DNA of 64,000 nt, from positions 4,386,501 through 4,450,500 of the forward strand of contig NZ_LT629788.1 in the NCBI RefSeq assembly GCF_900105805.1, in the 5' to 3' direction. The first letter of the stretch is position 1. Every line of letters begins with the position of its first letter. Position numbers and translations under genes: made by a program. Shown here piece by piece: positions 43,184 through 54,533 of the stretch. The notes under the pieces are model-generated. The model had not been told where the DNA came from and ran no database searches. It was given only the letters and a program-made list of their open reading frames with translations. This DNA is from Pseudomonas moraviensis. Its GTDB lineage: Bacteria > Pseudomonadota > Gammaproteobacteria > Pseudomonadales > Pseudomonadaceae.

Positions 43184-44626
43184 ATGTTCGATTTCCACCC
43201 CCAGCTCAAGCAGCGCTTCGCTGCCTTGCGCACGGGCGCTGAATTTTTTTCCCTGCGGTATGTGCGCGAGTCCGGGCAGTATCTGTCGGTGCGCAAGAAC
43301 GTCGCCGAACCGCCGAGCCTGCGCCGCGACGAAGGGGCGATGCTCACCGTGCGGGTCAATGGCGTCGAAGCCTACGCGGCGACCAACGATCTTTCGCAAC
43401 AGGGCCTGCAAGCTGCCGTCGAACGCGCCGAGCAACAGGCCCGGCGGCTCAAGCCGCACGCCTTGCTCGATCTGCGCGAGCAGCCGGTTTCCAGCGATCG
43501 CGCCGATTATTTTTCGCCTAACCTCAAACAGCCCTTCCCGTCCCTGAGCGAATGCTTCGAGCTGCTCGGCGCGGAATCCGCCTCGGTGCCCAAGGATGAG
43601 CGCCTGGTCAATTGGCAAGTGAGCATCGGCATCACTCACGTCGAGCAGATTTATTTGAGCAGCGCTGGCGCCGAACTGCGTCAGGCCCAGCGCTTCGTCT
43701 ATCCGGGCCTCGACGTCACGGCCTACGACGGCAACGACAGCCAGACCCGTAGCCTGGGCCGGGAGAATTTCGGCCAACAGGGTGGCGCCGATGTCATCAG
43801 CCGTTGCGGACTGGTCGGTGCCGGCCCGCAAGTGGCCGATCAGGCCCTGCAACTGCTGCTCGCGCCGAACACCCCGCAAGGCCCGCGCGATCTGCTGCTG
43901 ATGCCCGATCAGATGATGCTGCAGATCCACGAGTCCATCGGCCACCCGCTGGAGCTCGACCGGATCCTGGGTGATGAGCGCAATTACGCCGGCACCAGTT
44001 TCGTCAAAACCAGCGATTTCGGCAGCCTGCAATACGGCTCCAGGCTGCTCAACGTAACCTTCGATCCGGACATTCCCGAAGAACTCGCCAGCTACGGCCA
44101 TGACGACGACGGCACTGCGGCCAGCAAGCAATTCCTGATTCGCGACGGCCTGCTGCTGCGGCCACTGGGCGGAGCGCTGTCGCAATATCGCGCCGGCCTC
44201 GATGGCGTCGCCAACAGCCGCGCCTGCGGCTGGAACCGCCCGCCGATCGACCGCATGGCCAACCTCAACATCGAGCCCGGCGATCAGAGCCTGGAGCAGA
44301 TGATCGGCGGTATCGAGCACGGCATTCTGATGAGCACCAACCGTTCGTGGTCGATCGACGATGCGCGCAACAAATTCCAGTTCGGCTGCGAATGGGGCCA
44401 GCTGATCGAGAACGGTGAACTTAAAGGCGTGGTGAAAAATCCCAACTACCGGGCGATTTCCGCGCACTTCTGGAAGAGCCTGCGCGCCGTCGGCGATGCC
44501 AGCACCGTCAAGGTGCTGGGCACGCCGAACTGCGGCAAGGGCGAACCGAACCAGGTGATTCGCGTCGGCCACGCTTCGCCGGCCTGCGTATTCAGCAACA
44601 TTGATGTGTTTGGGGGAGACGCCTGA
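43184..44626 (+). CDS. TldD-like metalloprotease subunit
   Basis: 480 residues of the TldD/PmbA family. The zinc motif HESIGHPLELD (HExxxH) and the cysteine in NCGKGEPNQ match the catalytic subunit. Sequence is distant from housekeeping TldD, so this is a second, specialised pair with the next gene (ATGA overlap). Members cut unfolded peptides or modified-peptide leaders; no precursor peptide gene is visible nearby. Confidence 0.85.
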   Translation: MFDFHPQLKQRFAALRTGAEFFSLRYVRESGQYLSVRKNVAEPPSLRRDEGAMLTVRVNGVEAYAATNDLSQQGLQAAVERAEQQARRLKPHALLDLREQPVSSDRADYFSPNLKQPFPSLSECFELLGAESASVPKDERLVNWQVSIGITHVEQIYLSSAGAELRQAQRFVYPGLDVTAYDGNDSQTRSLGRENFGQQGGADVISRCGLVGAGPQVADQALQLLLAPNTPQGPRDLLLMPDQMMLQIHESIGHPLELDRILGDERNYAGTSFVKTSDFGSLQYGSRLLNVTFDPDIPEELASYGHDDDGTAASKQFLIRDGLLLRPLGGALSQYRAGLDGVANSRACGWNRPPIDRMANLNIEPGDQSLEQMIGGIEHGILMSTNRSWSIDDARNKFQFGCEWGQLIENGELKGVVKNPNYRAISAHFWKSLRAVGDASTVKVLGTPNCGKGEPNQVIRVGHASPACVFSNIDVFGGDA

Positions 44627-45963
44627 TGAGCATTTCGAAGCGTCAGTCCGACGCCTTCAAGGTCATGGTCAACTGGCTGCGCGACAGCGTGCGCGAGCCG
44701 GAACAGTTCACGCTCAGCTACGCCGCCGAAGCCTCGGCGTTCGTGCGCTTCAATCACGCCAAGGTGCGCCAGGCCGGGCAGGTGCAACAGGCCAACGTCG
44801 GCCTGAAACTGATCAACGACGGTCGCCACGCCGACCTGCAGATCACCTTGTCCGGGGATCAGGAAGCCGATTTGCAACGGCTCGCCGAGGGCCTGCAGCA
44901 ATTGCGCGAAACCCTGCCGCTGCTGCCGCAGGATCCGTATCTGCTGCTCAATCACAACAGTTGGCAGAGCACGCACGTACAAGCGCATCCGCTGCCGGAC
45001 ACCGAAGATGTCGTCGGGCAAATCTGCGCCGCCGCTGAAGGTCTCGACCTGGTCGGTTTTTATGCTGCCGGTCCGATCAGCCGCGGTTTCGCCAGTTCCG
45101 CCGGCGCGTTCGGCTGGCATGAAGCCAACAGCTTCAATTTCGACTTCAGCCTGTTCCATGAAAATGGCGAAGCGGTGAAGGCCAGTTACGCCGGGCACGA
45201 CTGGAGCGACGAGGGTTTCGCCAGGCGTTTCGCCCAAGCCCGCGAACAGCTTGAGTTTCTCGGCCGACCGTTACGCACCCTGGCGCCTGGTCAGTACCGT
45301 GCCTATCTGGCGCCGGCGGCGCTGGAAGAAATCATGGGCATGCTCAGTTGGGGCGGCTTTTCTGCGCAATCGATCGCCAGCAAGAGCAGTCCGTTGCAGA
45401 AGCTCTACGTCGGCGATCAGGCATTCAGCCCGTTGCTGTCGCTGGATGAGAAAGTCAGTGAGTCGCTGAGCCCGGCGTTCTCCGCCGAAGGCTATCCGCG
45501 CAGCGATCTGCGTCTGATCATCGAGGGCAAGGCCGGGGATCAACTGGTCGGCTCGCGCAGCGCTGCCGAATATGGTCTGGCGGCGAACGGTGCGGGCGGC
45601 GGCGAGATGCCCAGCGCGTTGAACATGGCGGCAGGTGATTTGTCGCAGCAAGAGATCCTCAAGCAGTTGGGCACCGGGCTGTACATCAGCAACCTGTGGT
45701 ACCTGAACTACTCGGACCAACCGGCGGCGCGTATGACCGGCATGACCCGTTTCGCGACTTTCTGGGTCGAGAACGGCGAGATCCAGGCGCCGGTCAGCAC
45801 CATGCGTTTCGATGACAGCGCCTACAACCTGCTCGGTTCGCAGCTGGAAGCGTTGACCACCGAGCGCGAACTGCTGCTGTCGGCGAGCACCTACAGCCAG
45901 CGCAATACCTCGTCGGCGTTGTTGCCGGGAGCGTTGGTCAGCCGACTGACCTTGACCCTGTAA
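44626..45963 (+). CDS. PmbA/TldE-like partner subunit
   Basis: 445 residues, same family but without the HExxxH motif, as expected of the non-catalytic TldE-type partner. Translation is probably coupled to the gene before it. It has GGGEMPSALNMAAGDLSQQE in the C-terminal domain. Confidence 0.82.
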   Translation: MSISKRQSDAFKVMVNWLRDSVREPEQFTLSYAAEASAFVRFNHAKVRQAGQVQQANVGLKLINDGRHADLQITLSGDQEADLQRLAEGLQQLRETLPLLPQDPYLLLNHNSWQSTHVQAHPLPDTEDVVGQICAAAEGLDLVGFYAAGPISRGFASSAGAFGWHEANSFNFDFSLFHENGEAVKASYAGHDWSDEGFARRFAQAREQLEFLGRPLRTLAPGQYRAYLAPAALEEIMGMLSWGGFSAQSIASKSSPLQKLYVGDQAFSPLLSLDEKVSESLSPAFSAEGYPRSDLRLIIEGKAGDQLVGSRSAAEYGLAANGAGGGEMPSALNMAAGDLSQQEILKQLGTGLYISNLWYLNYSDQPAARMTGMTRFATFWVENGEIQAPVSTMRFDDSAYNLLGSQLEALTTERELLLSASTYSQRNTSSALLPGALVSRLTLTL

Positions 45964-45995
45964 ATCGCCCCCCGGTGAGGGGGGGCACACTCAAC

Positions 45996-46128
45996 TGTGG
46001 CGAGGGAGCTTGCTCCCGCTGGGTTGCGAAGCGACCCCAAAGCCGGAGCTCACGGTGTTCCAGTAATACCGCGCTGGCCGGATTCACGACGGCTGCGCCG
46101 CCGACCGGGAGCAAGCTCCCTCGCCACA
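45996..46128. repeat. REPIN-like inverted pair
   Basis: 133 bases, same family as 7173; lies just after a short GC hairpin (45967-45986) at the end of the TldE-like gene. Confidence 0.87.
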
Positions 46129-46176
46129 GAGTTCCATTCAGACCGACAAGCCGGATTAACCACCTTCAGAGGTTCC

Positions 46177-47604
46177 ATGCCCAACCGCCCGCCTCTCGAC
46201 GCCATCACCGCACGCTGGTTGCCGTGGGTCGTCGCCATTGCGTTCTTCATGCAGTCCCTCGACGGGACCATCCTCAACACCGCGCTGCCGGCCATGGCCA
46301 GCGATCTCGCCGAAGACCCGTTGCGCATGCAGGGCGTGATCATCGCCTACATGCTCACCGTCGCCCTGTTGATCCCGGCGTCAGGCTGGATCGCCGACCG
46401 CTTCGGCACCAAGAAAATCTTCTTCGGTGCGATCCTGCTGTTCAGTTTCGGCTCGCTGCTCTGCGCCCTGTCCAGCAGCCTGAGCATGCTCATCGGGGCG
46501 CGGGTGATCCAGGGCCTCGGCGGTGCGCTGATGTTGCCGGTGGGGCGGCTGGTGGTGCTGCGCGCCTATCCGCGTTCGGAACTGGTGCGGATCATGGGTT
46601 TCATCACCATTCCCGGCCTGCTCGGCCCGCTGATCGGCCCGACCATGGGCGGCTGGATGGTGGAATACGTAACGTGGCACTGGATCTTCCTGATCAATCT
46701 GCCCGTCGGGGTCATCGGTTGTTATGCGGTGTGGAAATTCATTCCTGACCTGCGCGGCACGGAGCGCACGCGTTTCGATAGCCTCGGCTTTCTGCTGTTC
46801 GGCGCGGCGATGATCCTCATCACCATTGCCATGGAAGGCCTTGGCGAACTGCACTTGCCGCACCTGCGGGTGATGTTGCTGCTGTTCGCCGGCATGGCCT
46901 GTCTGGCGGCGTACTGGCTGCGCGCCGGGCATATCGAGAATCCGCTGTTCGCGCCGTCACTGTTCAAGACCCGCACCTTCGCCGTCGGCATTCTCGGCAA
47001 CCTGTTCGCACGACTGGGCAGCGGTGCCCTGCCGTTTCTTGTGCCGTTGTTGCTGCAAGTGGCGTTGGGCTATTCGCCCTCGCAAGCCGGGATGAGCATG
47101 TTGCCGCTGGCCGCTGCGGCGATGATCGCCAAGTGGGTCGCCCGACCGCTGATCGAACGCCTCGGCTATCGCATCGTCCTCACCGGCAACACGCTGGCAC
47201 TGGGGATCATGCTGGCGAGCATGGGCCTGGTCAGCGAGCAGACGCCGTACTGGCTGCTGCTGTGCCTGCTGGCGGTGCTGGGGGCGATCAATTCGCTGCA
47301 ATTCACCGCGATGAACACCGTGACCCTGATCGACCTCGACGATGCCAGCGCCAGCAGCGGCAACAGTTTGCTCTCGGTGGTCGCGCAATTGTCGCTGAGC
47401 CTCGGCGTGGCCTGCGCCGGCGCGCTGCTCGGCGGCTTCACTGCCAAGGTCGGCAACGACGGCGTAGAAACCGTACTCGGCGCGTTCCAGCTGACCTTCG
47501 TTACGGTCGGCGTGATGGCGATGCTCGCGGCAACGATCTTCTCGCAGCTGTCGAAGGAAGACGGCCGGCGCGCTAAACGTCCACAAGAACACATCGAACA
47601 CTGA
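46177..47604 (+). CDS. MFS exporter, DHA2 (MdtD/EmrB-like)
   Basis: 475 residues, probably 14 membrane segments. FFMQSLDGTILNTALPAMAS, GWIADRFGTKKIFF (motif A) and ARVIQGLGGALMLPVGRL (motif B) closely resemble E. coli MdtD. Likely proton-driven efflux; substrate unknown. The start follows AGAGG at four bases. Confidence 0.87.
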   Translation: MPNRPPLDAITARWLPWVVAIAFFMQSLDGTILNTALPAMASDLAEDPLRMQGVIIAYMLTVALLIPASGWIADRFGTKKIFFGAILLFSFGSLLCALSSSLSMLIGARVIQGLGGALMLPVGRLVVLRAYPRSELVRIMGFITIPGLLGPLIGPTMGGWMVEYVTWHWIFLINLPVGVIGCYAVWKFIPDLRGTERTRFDSLGFLLFGAAMILITIAMEGLGELHLPHLRVMLLLFAGMACLAAYWLRAGHIENPLFAPSLFKTRTFAVGILGNLFARLGSGALPFLVPLLLQVALGYSPSQAGMSMLPLAAAAMIAKWVARPLIERLGYRIVLTGNTLALGIMLASMGLVSEQTPYWLLLCLLAVLGAINSLQFTAMNTVTLIDLDDASASSGNSLLSVVAQLSLSLGVACAGALLGGFTAKVGNDGVETVLGAFQLTFVTVGVMAMLAATIFSQLSKEDGRRAKRPQEHIEH

Positions 47605-47621
47605 TTCCGCTGAAGGACTCC

Positions 47622-47707
47622 CTGTAGGAGCTGCCGAAGGCTGCGATCTTTTGATCTTGTTTTTTAAAGAAAAATCAAAAGATCGCAGCCTTCGGCAGCT
47701 CCTACAG
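47622..47707. repeat. Inverted pair of TGTAGGAGCTGCCGAAGGCT repeats
   Basis: Near-perfect long hairpin between the exporter gene and dbpA. Confidence 0.88.
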
Positions 47708-47835
47708 GGGAGTGTGGTCCCTCACACAGACTGATCTCCAGTCAGAGAAACTCTGGGGCTGTTCGTCCAGAACTGTCGAGGAAACTGGCACGGGGCTGCT
47801 ACACTGCGCGACATTTTGTTTTGCAGGCCAGTCCC

Positions 47836-49221
<1,386 letters not shown>

Positions 49222-49248
49222 GCGATCTTCCATCCAAAGGAGATCCCC

Positions 49249-49338
49249 TGTGGGAGCGAGCCTGCTCGCGAATGCAATCGGTCAGTCGACATCATTGTTG
49301 AATGACACAGCGCTTTCGCGAGCAGGCTCGCTCCCACA
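49249..49338. repeat. Inverted pair of TGTGGGAGCGAGCCTGCTCG repeats
   Basis: Two complementary copies with a ~45-base spacer containing GGTCAGTCGACATCATTGTT. The copy at 50572 has a closely similar spacer, so the two arose by duplication. Confidence 0.85.
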
Positions 49339-49374
49339 GTTTGTGTTGTAGCGAGCCACCAAGAGGACACCGTT

Positions 49375-50553
49375 TTGCGCTCTACCGAAGTCGTGATCAT
49401 TGGCGCTGGCGCCGCCGGCTTGATGTGTGCCCTGACTGCCGCCGGGCGCGGGCGTCAGGTGTTGCTGCTTGACCACGCGAACAAGGCGGGGAAGAAAATC
49501 CTCATGTCCGGCGGTGGCCGCTGCAATTTCACCAACATGTACACCGAACCGAGCAATTTCCTCTCGCAGAATCCGCATTTCTGCAAATCCGCGCTGGCGC
49601 GTTACACCCAGTGGGATTTCATCGGTCTGGTCGGCAAACACGGCGTCCCGTACCACGAGAAGAAACTCGGCCAGCTGTTCTGCGATAACAAATCCAGCGA
49701 CATCCTCGAAATGCTCCTGACCGAGTGCGATCAGGCCGGTGTCGAACTGCACCTCGACACGTCGATCCAGACTATCGAGAAGGTCGAAAGCGGTTACTTG
49801 CTCGACACCACCCTCGGTCAGGTTCAATGCCAGTCGCTGGTGATCGCCACGGGCGGCTTGTCGATCCCGACGCTGGGCGCCACCGGGTTCGGTTATCAGG
49901 TCGCTAAACAGTTCGGCCATGAACTGCTGCCGACCCGCGCCGGACTGGTGCCGTTCACCATCACCGACCAGCTCAAGGATTTGTGCACAGAGCTGTCCGG
50001 CACCTCGGTGGATTGCCTGGTCAGTTGCAACGAGCAGAGCTTTCGCGAAAACATCCTGTTCACTCACCGCGGCCTCAGCGGCCCGGCGATCCTGCAGATT
50101 TCCTCGTTCTGGGAGCCCGGCGACACAGTGGAGATCAATCTGCTGCCGGACCACGATGCGGCGACGTGGCTGCAAGAGCAAGTCGCCGAACGTCCGAACA
50201 GCGAGTTGAAAACCTTGCTTGGCGAAATCTTCACCAAGAAGATGGCCAATCTGCTGGCGGACAACTGGTTTGTCTCCAAACCGATGAAGCAGTACACCCA
50301 CGCTGAACTGGCGCAGATTGCCGAGAAGCTTGGCAGCTGGAAGGTTGTGCCGGCGGGGACTGAAGGCTATCGCACGGCTGAGGTGACTCTGGGTGGCGTC
50401 GATACCCGCGAAGTGTCCTCGAAGACCATGGAATCGCTGAAAAGCCCGGGCCTGTATTTCATCGGCGAAGTGCTCGACGTCACCGGGCACCTGGGCGGCT
50501 TCAACTTTCAGTGGGCCTGGGCCTCCGGCTACGCCGCTGCGCAGTACGTTTGA
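49375..50553 (+). CDS. BaiN/YhiN (HI0933) family NAD(P)/FAD oxidoreductase
   Basis: 392 residues. FAD loop VVIIGAGAAGLMCALTAAGR, GGGRCNFTN signature and C-terminal DVTGHLGGFNFQWAWASGYAA are typical of the HI0933 family. Function uncertain. The start is TTG, preceded by AAGAGGA at seven bases. Confidence 0.87.
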   Translation: MRSTEVVIIGAGAAGLMCALTAAGRGRQVLLLDHANKAGKKILMSGGGRCNFTNMYTEPSNFLSQNPHFCKSALARYTQWDFIGLVGKHGVPYHEKKLGQLFCDNKSSDILEMLLTECDQAGVELHLDTSIQTIEKVESGYLLDTTLGQVQCQSLVIATGGLSIPTLGATGFGYQVAKQFGHELLPTRAGLVPFTITDQLKDLCTELSGTSVDCLVSCNEQSFRENILFTHRGLSGPAILQISSFWEPGDTVEINLLPDHDAATWLQEQVAERPNSELKTLLGEIFTKKMANLLADNWFVSKPMKQYTHAELAQIAEKLGSWKVVPAGTEGYRTAEVTLGGVDTREVSSKTMESLKSPGLYFIGEVLDVTGHLGGFNFQWAWASGYAAAQYV

Positions 50554-50571
50554 TCCAACACAAATCACAAC

Positions 50572-50661
50572 TGTGGGAGCGAGCCTGCTCGCGAATGCGG
50601 TATATCAGTCGACATATCTGTTGAATGACACTCCGCTTTCGCGAGCAGGCTCGCTCCCACA
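50572..50661. repeat. Inverted pair of TGTGGGAGCGAGCCTGCTCG repeats
   Basis: See 49249-49338, to which it is nearly identical in arms and spacer. Confidence 0.85.
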
Positions 50662-50779
50662 GTGGTTTGTGGTGTAAGTAAAAGGAACACTTTTTGCTGT
50701 CAGATGTGCTCGGCGCCATTGCGTCGGCGTCATTACTGGCTCAATTTAGCGGCATCGCCTCGGAAGGCCTTCGCACTTC

Positions 50780-52972
50780 ATGTCCTCGACCTCGTTTCGT
50801 CAGTCTTTGCGGCGCCTGTGGGCGCTGGATAAATTCAGCTACAGCGTGCGGGTATTCATCGCCCTGACCGGCAGCATGGCGCTGTGCTGGTATCAGGATG
50901 AAATGGGCCTGCTGATCCCGTTGTTCCTCGGCATCATCGCCAGCGCCCTGGCCGAAACCGACGACAGTTGGCAGGGCCGCCTCAACGCCCTCGCCGTGAC
51001 GCTGGTGTGTTTCAGCATCGCCGCGCTGTCGGTGGAGCTGCTTTTCCCCTACCCGATCATTTTCGCCGTGGCCCTGGCGCTGGCCAGTTTCGGCCTGACC
51101 ATGCTCGGTGCGCTGGGCGAGCGTTACGGCGCGATCGCCTCGGCGACGCTGATTCTGTCGGTGTACACGATGATCGGCGTCGATCAGCGCGGCGGCGCGG
51201 TCACCGATTTCTGGCACGAACCGATGCTGCTGGTCGCTGGCGCGGCGTGGTATGGCCTGCTGTCGGTACTGTGGCAGGCACTGTTTTCCAATCAACCGGT
51301 GCAGCAAAGCCTGGCGCGACTGTTCCGCGAGCTGGGCCTTTACCTGAAGTTGAAATCCTCGTTGTTCGAGCCGATCCGGCAGATGGACGTCGAAGCCCGC
51401 CGCCTCGAACTGGCGCAACAGAATGGCCGGGTGGTCGCCGCACTGAACACCGCCAAGGAAATCATCCTGCACCGGGTCGGCAACGGTCGACCGGGCTCGA
51501 AAGTCAGCCGGTATCTGAAGCTGTACTTCCTCGCGCAGGACATCCACGAACGCGCCAGTTCGTCGCACTACCCTTACAACGCGCTGGCCGAGGCGTTCTT
51601 CCACAGCGACGTGCTGTTCCGCTGCCAGCGCCTGCTGCGTCAGCAAGGCAAGGCTTGCCGGGCATTGGCGGAGTCGATCCAGATGCGCCAGCCGTTCATT
51701 TATGACGCCAGTTTCGCCGAAGCCCTGAACGACCTGCATGCCTCCCTCGAGCACTTGCGCATCCAGAGCAACCCGGCATGGCGCGGCCTGCTGCGCTCGT
51801 TGCGCGCACTGGCGGCCAACCTCGGCACCCTCGACCGCTTGCTCAGCGATGCCAGCAACCCAGACGCCCTGGCCGATGCTACCGACAGCAGCCTGCTCGA
51901 CCGCTCACCGCGCAATCTCAAGGACGTTTGGATTCGCCTGCGCACGCAACTGACGCCCACCTCGCTGCTGTTCCGCCATGCCCTGCGCCTGCCGCTGGCG
52001 CTGAGCATCGGCTACGGCATGGTGCACCTGATTCACCCGTCGCAAGGCTACTGGATCATCCTCACCACGCTGTTCGTCTGCCAGCCGAACTACGGCGCCA
52101 CCCGGCGCAAACTCGGCCAGCGGATCATCGGCACGGCCATTGGCCTGACGGTGGCGTGGGCGCTCTTCGATCTGTTCCCCAACCCAGTGGTGCAATCGTG
52201 CTTCGCCATCGCTGCCGGGGTGGTGTTCTTCACCAACCGCACCACCCGCTACACCCTGGCGACGGCGGCGATCACCATCATGGTGCTGTTCTGCTTCAAT
52301 CAGGTCGGCGATGGCTACGGGCTGTTTCTGCCACGGCTGTTCGATACCCTGCTGGGCAGTCTGATCGCCGGGCTGGCGGTATTCCTGTTCCTGCCGGACT
52401 GGCAGGGCCGGCGCCTGAACAAAGTGCTGGCCAACACCCTGACCTGCAACAGCATCTACCTGCGCCAGATCATGCAGCAATACGCCGCGGGCAAGAGCGA
52501 CGACCTCGCCTATCGCCTCGCCCGACGCAACGCGCACAACGCCGATGCGGCGCTGTCGACGACGCTGGCGAACATGCTGATGGAGCCGGGGCATTTCCGA
52601 AAGGAAGCCGATGTCGGTTTCCGTTTCCTGGTGCTCTCGCACACCCTGCTCAGTTACCTGTCCGGGCTCGGCGCACACCGCGAAACGCAGCTGCCAGCCG
52701 AAGTGCGTGAGCACTTGATCGAGGGCGCCGGGGTGAAACTGGCGAGCAGCATCGACGAAATCGCCCAAGGCCTCGCGAGCAAGCAGCCGATTGCGATTCA
52801 GAGTGATGAAGAGGAAGCACTGGCCAATGAACTGGAGCAGATGCCGGAGGAGATCGATGAAGGCCAGCGACTGGTACAGACGCAATTGGCGCTGATCTGC
52901 CGGCAGTTGGGGCCGCTTCGGACGTTGGCGGCGCATTTGATCAAAGACACCAGCGAGGTCAGTGCTGGCTGA
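50780..52972 (+). CDS. yccS: YccS/YhfK-family inner membrane protein (FUSC-like)
   Basis: 730 residues with two six-segment membrane blocks (roughly 20-180 and 400-545), each followed by a helical cytoplasmic domain. Family members resemble aromatic-acid exporters (AaeB), but their substrates are unknown. Confidence 0.85.
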   Translation: MSSTSFRQSLRRLWALDKFSYSVRVFIALTGSMALCWYQDEMGLLIPLFLGIIASALAETDDSWQGRLNALAVTLVCFSIAALSVELLFPYPIIFAVALALASFGLTMLGALGERYGAIASATLILSVYTMIGVDQRGGAVTDFWHEPMLLVAGAAWYGLLSVLWQALFSNQPVQQSLARLFRELGLYLKLKSSLFEPIRQMDVEARRLELAQQNGRVVAALNTAKEIILHRVGNGRPGSKVSRYLKLYFLAQDIHERASSSHYPYNALAEAFFHSDVLFRCQRLLRQQGKACRALAESIQMRQPFIYDASFAEALNDLHASLEHLRIQSNPAWRGLLRSLRALAANLGTLDRLLSDASNPDALADATDSSLLDRSPRNLKDVWIRLRTQLTPTSLLFRHALRLPLALSIGYGMVHLIHPSQGYWIILTTLFVCQPNYGATRRKLGQRIIGTAIGLTVAWALFDLFPNPVVQSCFAIAAGVVFFTNRTTRYTLATAAITIMVLFCFNQVGDGYGLFLPRLFDTLLGSLIAGLAVFLFLPDWQGRRLNKVLANTLTCNSIYLRQIMQQYAAGKSDDLAYRLARRNAHNADAALSTTLANMLMEPGHFRKEADVGFRFLVLSHTLLSYLSGLGAHRETQLPAEVREHLIEGAGVKLASSIDEIAQGLASKQPIAIQSDEEEALANELEQMPEEIDEGQRLVQTQLALICRQLGPLRTLAAHLIKDTSEVSAG

Positions 52973-52981
52973 CATGGCGTC

Positions 52982-53047
52982 ATCGCGAGCAGGCTCACTC
53001 CTACAGGGGAACGCATTCCAACTGTAGGAGTGAGCCTGCTCGCGATA
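52982..53047. repeat. Inverted pair of TGTAGGAGTGAGCCTGCTCG repeats
   Basis: Lies between the convergent yccS-like and binding-protein genes. Confidence 0.85.
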
Positions 53048-53083
53048 GGGCCATCAGCCCCACAATAAATTCCAGCTCAGCCC

Positions 53084-53821
53084 TCACATTCCATGCCGCC
53101 GCAATAACTTCTCGTAGGTCCCGTCAGCCTTCATCGCTGCAATCGCTCGATCAAACCCGGCGACAATCTGCTCATGCTGCGGACTCTTCAGGCTGACCAG
53201 TATGTGCAGGCTGTTCTCACTCAGCGGCTTGGGTAAAAACTCCACCGAATTGCGCACCTTGGCCGATTCCCGCGCCAGGTAATACTTCGCGACGTATTCG
53301 TCTTCCAGCGTCAGCTTGACCCGATCGGCCGAGAGCATGCGCACGCCCATGGCGAAGTTGTGCACAGGGACTTTCTGCATCGCCGTGTCGGCATCGAACG
53401 GTGCGGAATAGGCATACCCGCGCACCACCGCAATCGGGTAGGTGTGCAGTTGCTCGAGGTTGCTGTAGTCGATGGGCGCATCCTTGCGCTTGAGGAAGCG
53501 AATGCGGTTGATCAGGTACTCGCCGGAAAACTGGCCGATCTGCGTGCGCTCGTCGTTGTACCAGGCGTTGACCAGCACGTCGTAACGCCCTTCGCCAATC
53601 CCCAGCAACGCCCGCGCCCACGGCACTTGCTCGTAACCGCTGGCATAACCGGCGCGCGCCAGTGCGGTGCTGACAATGTCAGTGGCCAGGCCACCGTTGA
53701 TCAGCGCATCGTCGGTAAACGGCGGCCAGTTATCGAACACCAGCCGCAGCTTTTGCGCTGCAGCATCCTGGCCGAGCAACAGCAGTCCGATCAAAGCAAC
53801 GGCTTGAAGCAATCGCAGCAT
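53084..53821 (-). CDS. Periplasmic solute-binding protein (amino-acid type, SBP_bac_3)
   Basis: 245 residues with a signal peptide (MLRLLQAVALIGLLLLGQDA). LRLVFDNWPPFTDD and GRYDVLVNAWYNDER fit the type-2 periplasmic fold of polar-amino-acid binding proteins. No permease or ATPase genes flank it, so it may sense or scavenge alone. Confidence 0.83.
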   Translation of the reverse strand: MLRLLQAVALIGLLLLGQDAAAQKLRLVFDNWPPFTDDALINGGLATDIVSTALARAGYASGYEQVPWARALLGIGEGRYDVLVNAWYNDERTQIGQFSGEYLINRIRFLKRKDAPIDYSNLEQLHTYPIAVVRGYAYSAPFDADTAMQKVPVHNFAMGVRMLSADRVKLTLEDEYVAKYYLARESAKVRNSVEFLPKPLSENSLHILVSLKSPQHEQIVAGFDRAIAAMKADGTYEKLLRRHGM

Positions 53822-54076
53822 GCTTGAACATCCTCAGCGGGCATCCGCCCGACGTGGTTTCACGTCAAAATCCAAGGCCCCTTACCGGCAAAACCCAAGC
53901 ATTGAACATTAGCTCATGGGAGCCAGTACGCAGTGCTCTTGAGCAGATTACACAAAGTCGCAGGCGCCGCGAGAAAGGAATGATGGCATTTTGACCTTTA
54001 TCACAGACTGTTGCGCCATACAGACATACGGCGCCGCTGCGCTTAGTATCGGGCGACGTATTCAAGGAATCGAAAG

Positions 54077-54529
54077 ATGACAATCGAGTGGATCTGCAAA
54101 CATCACAGCGATCTGGGCAAAGAGCAGTTGTACGCGCTATTGAAACTGCGCTCGGACGTGTTCGTGGTCGAACAGAAATGCGCCTACCCGGACCTCGACG
54201 GCCAGGATCTGGAAGGCGATACCTACCATCTGATGGGTTGGGAGGACGATCAGTTGATGGCTTATCTGCGCCTGCTCGATCCGGAATCCCAGGGTGGTGA
54301 CGTGGTGATTGGCCGGGTGATCACCGCCCCTGCCGGTCGCGGTAAAGGGCTGGGCCACGCGATGATGGAACAGGCGCTGAAACAGGCCGGGAAGCACTGG
54401 CCGCAGGTGCCGATCTATCTGTCGGCGCAGGCGCATTTGCAAGGGTATTACGGCAAATACGGGTTTGAAGTGGCGGGTGAGGAATATCTGGAGGATGGCA
54501 TTCCTCACATCGGGATGCGTCGCGCCTGA
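54077..54529 (+). CDS. elaA: ElaA-type GNAT acetyltransferase
   Basis: 150 residues. VFVVEQKCAYPDLDGQDLEG and GRVITAPAGRGKGLGHAMME are closely conserved in ElaA. Substrate unknown. A 255-base gene-free gap before it contains only promoter-like DNA. Confidence 0.88.
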   Translation: MTIEWICKHHSDLGKEQLYALLKLRSDVFVVEQKCAYPDLDGQDLEGDTYHLMGWEDDQLMAYLRLLDPESQGGDVVIGRVITAPAGRGKGLGHAMMEQALKQAGKHWPQVPIYLSAQAHLQGYYGKYGFEVAGEEYLEDGIPHIGMRRA

Positions 54530-54533
54530 ACAG

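Noticed and set aside
45966..45987. GC hairpin after the TldE-like gene as a terminator
   Set aside because: No T-run follows the stem, so intrinsic termination is not supported.
47785..47800. Sigma-54-like TGGCAC...GC motif upstream of dbpA
   Set aside because: The -12 element is poor (CTGCT), and a TACACT -10-like element overlaps; one weak match is expected by chance.
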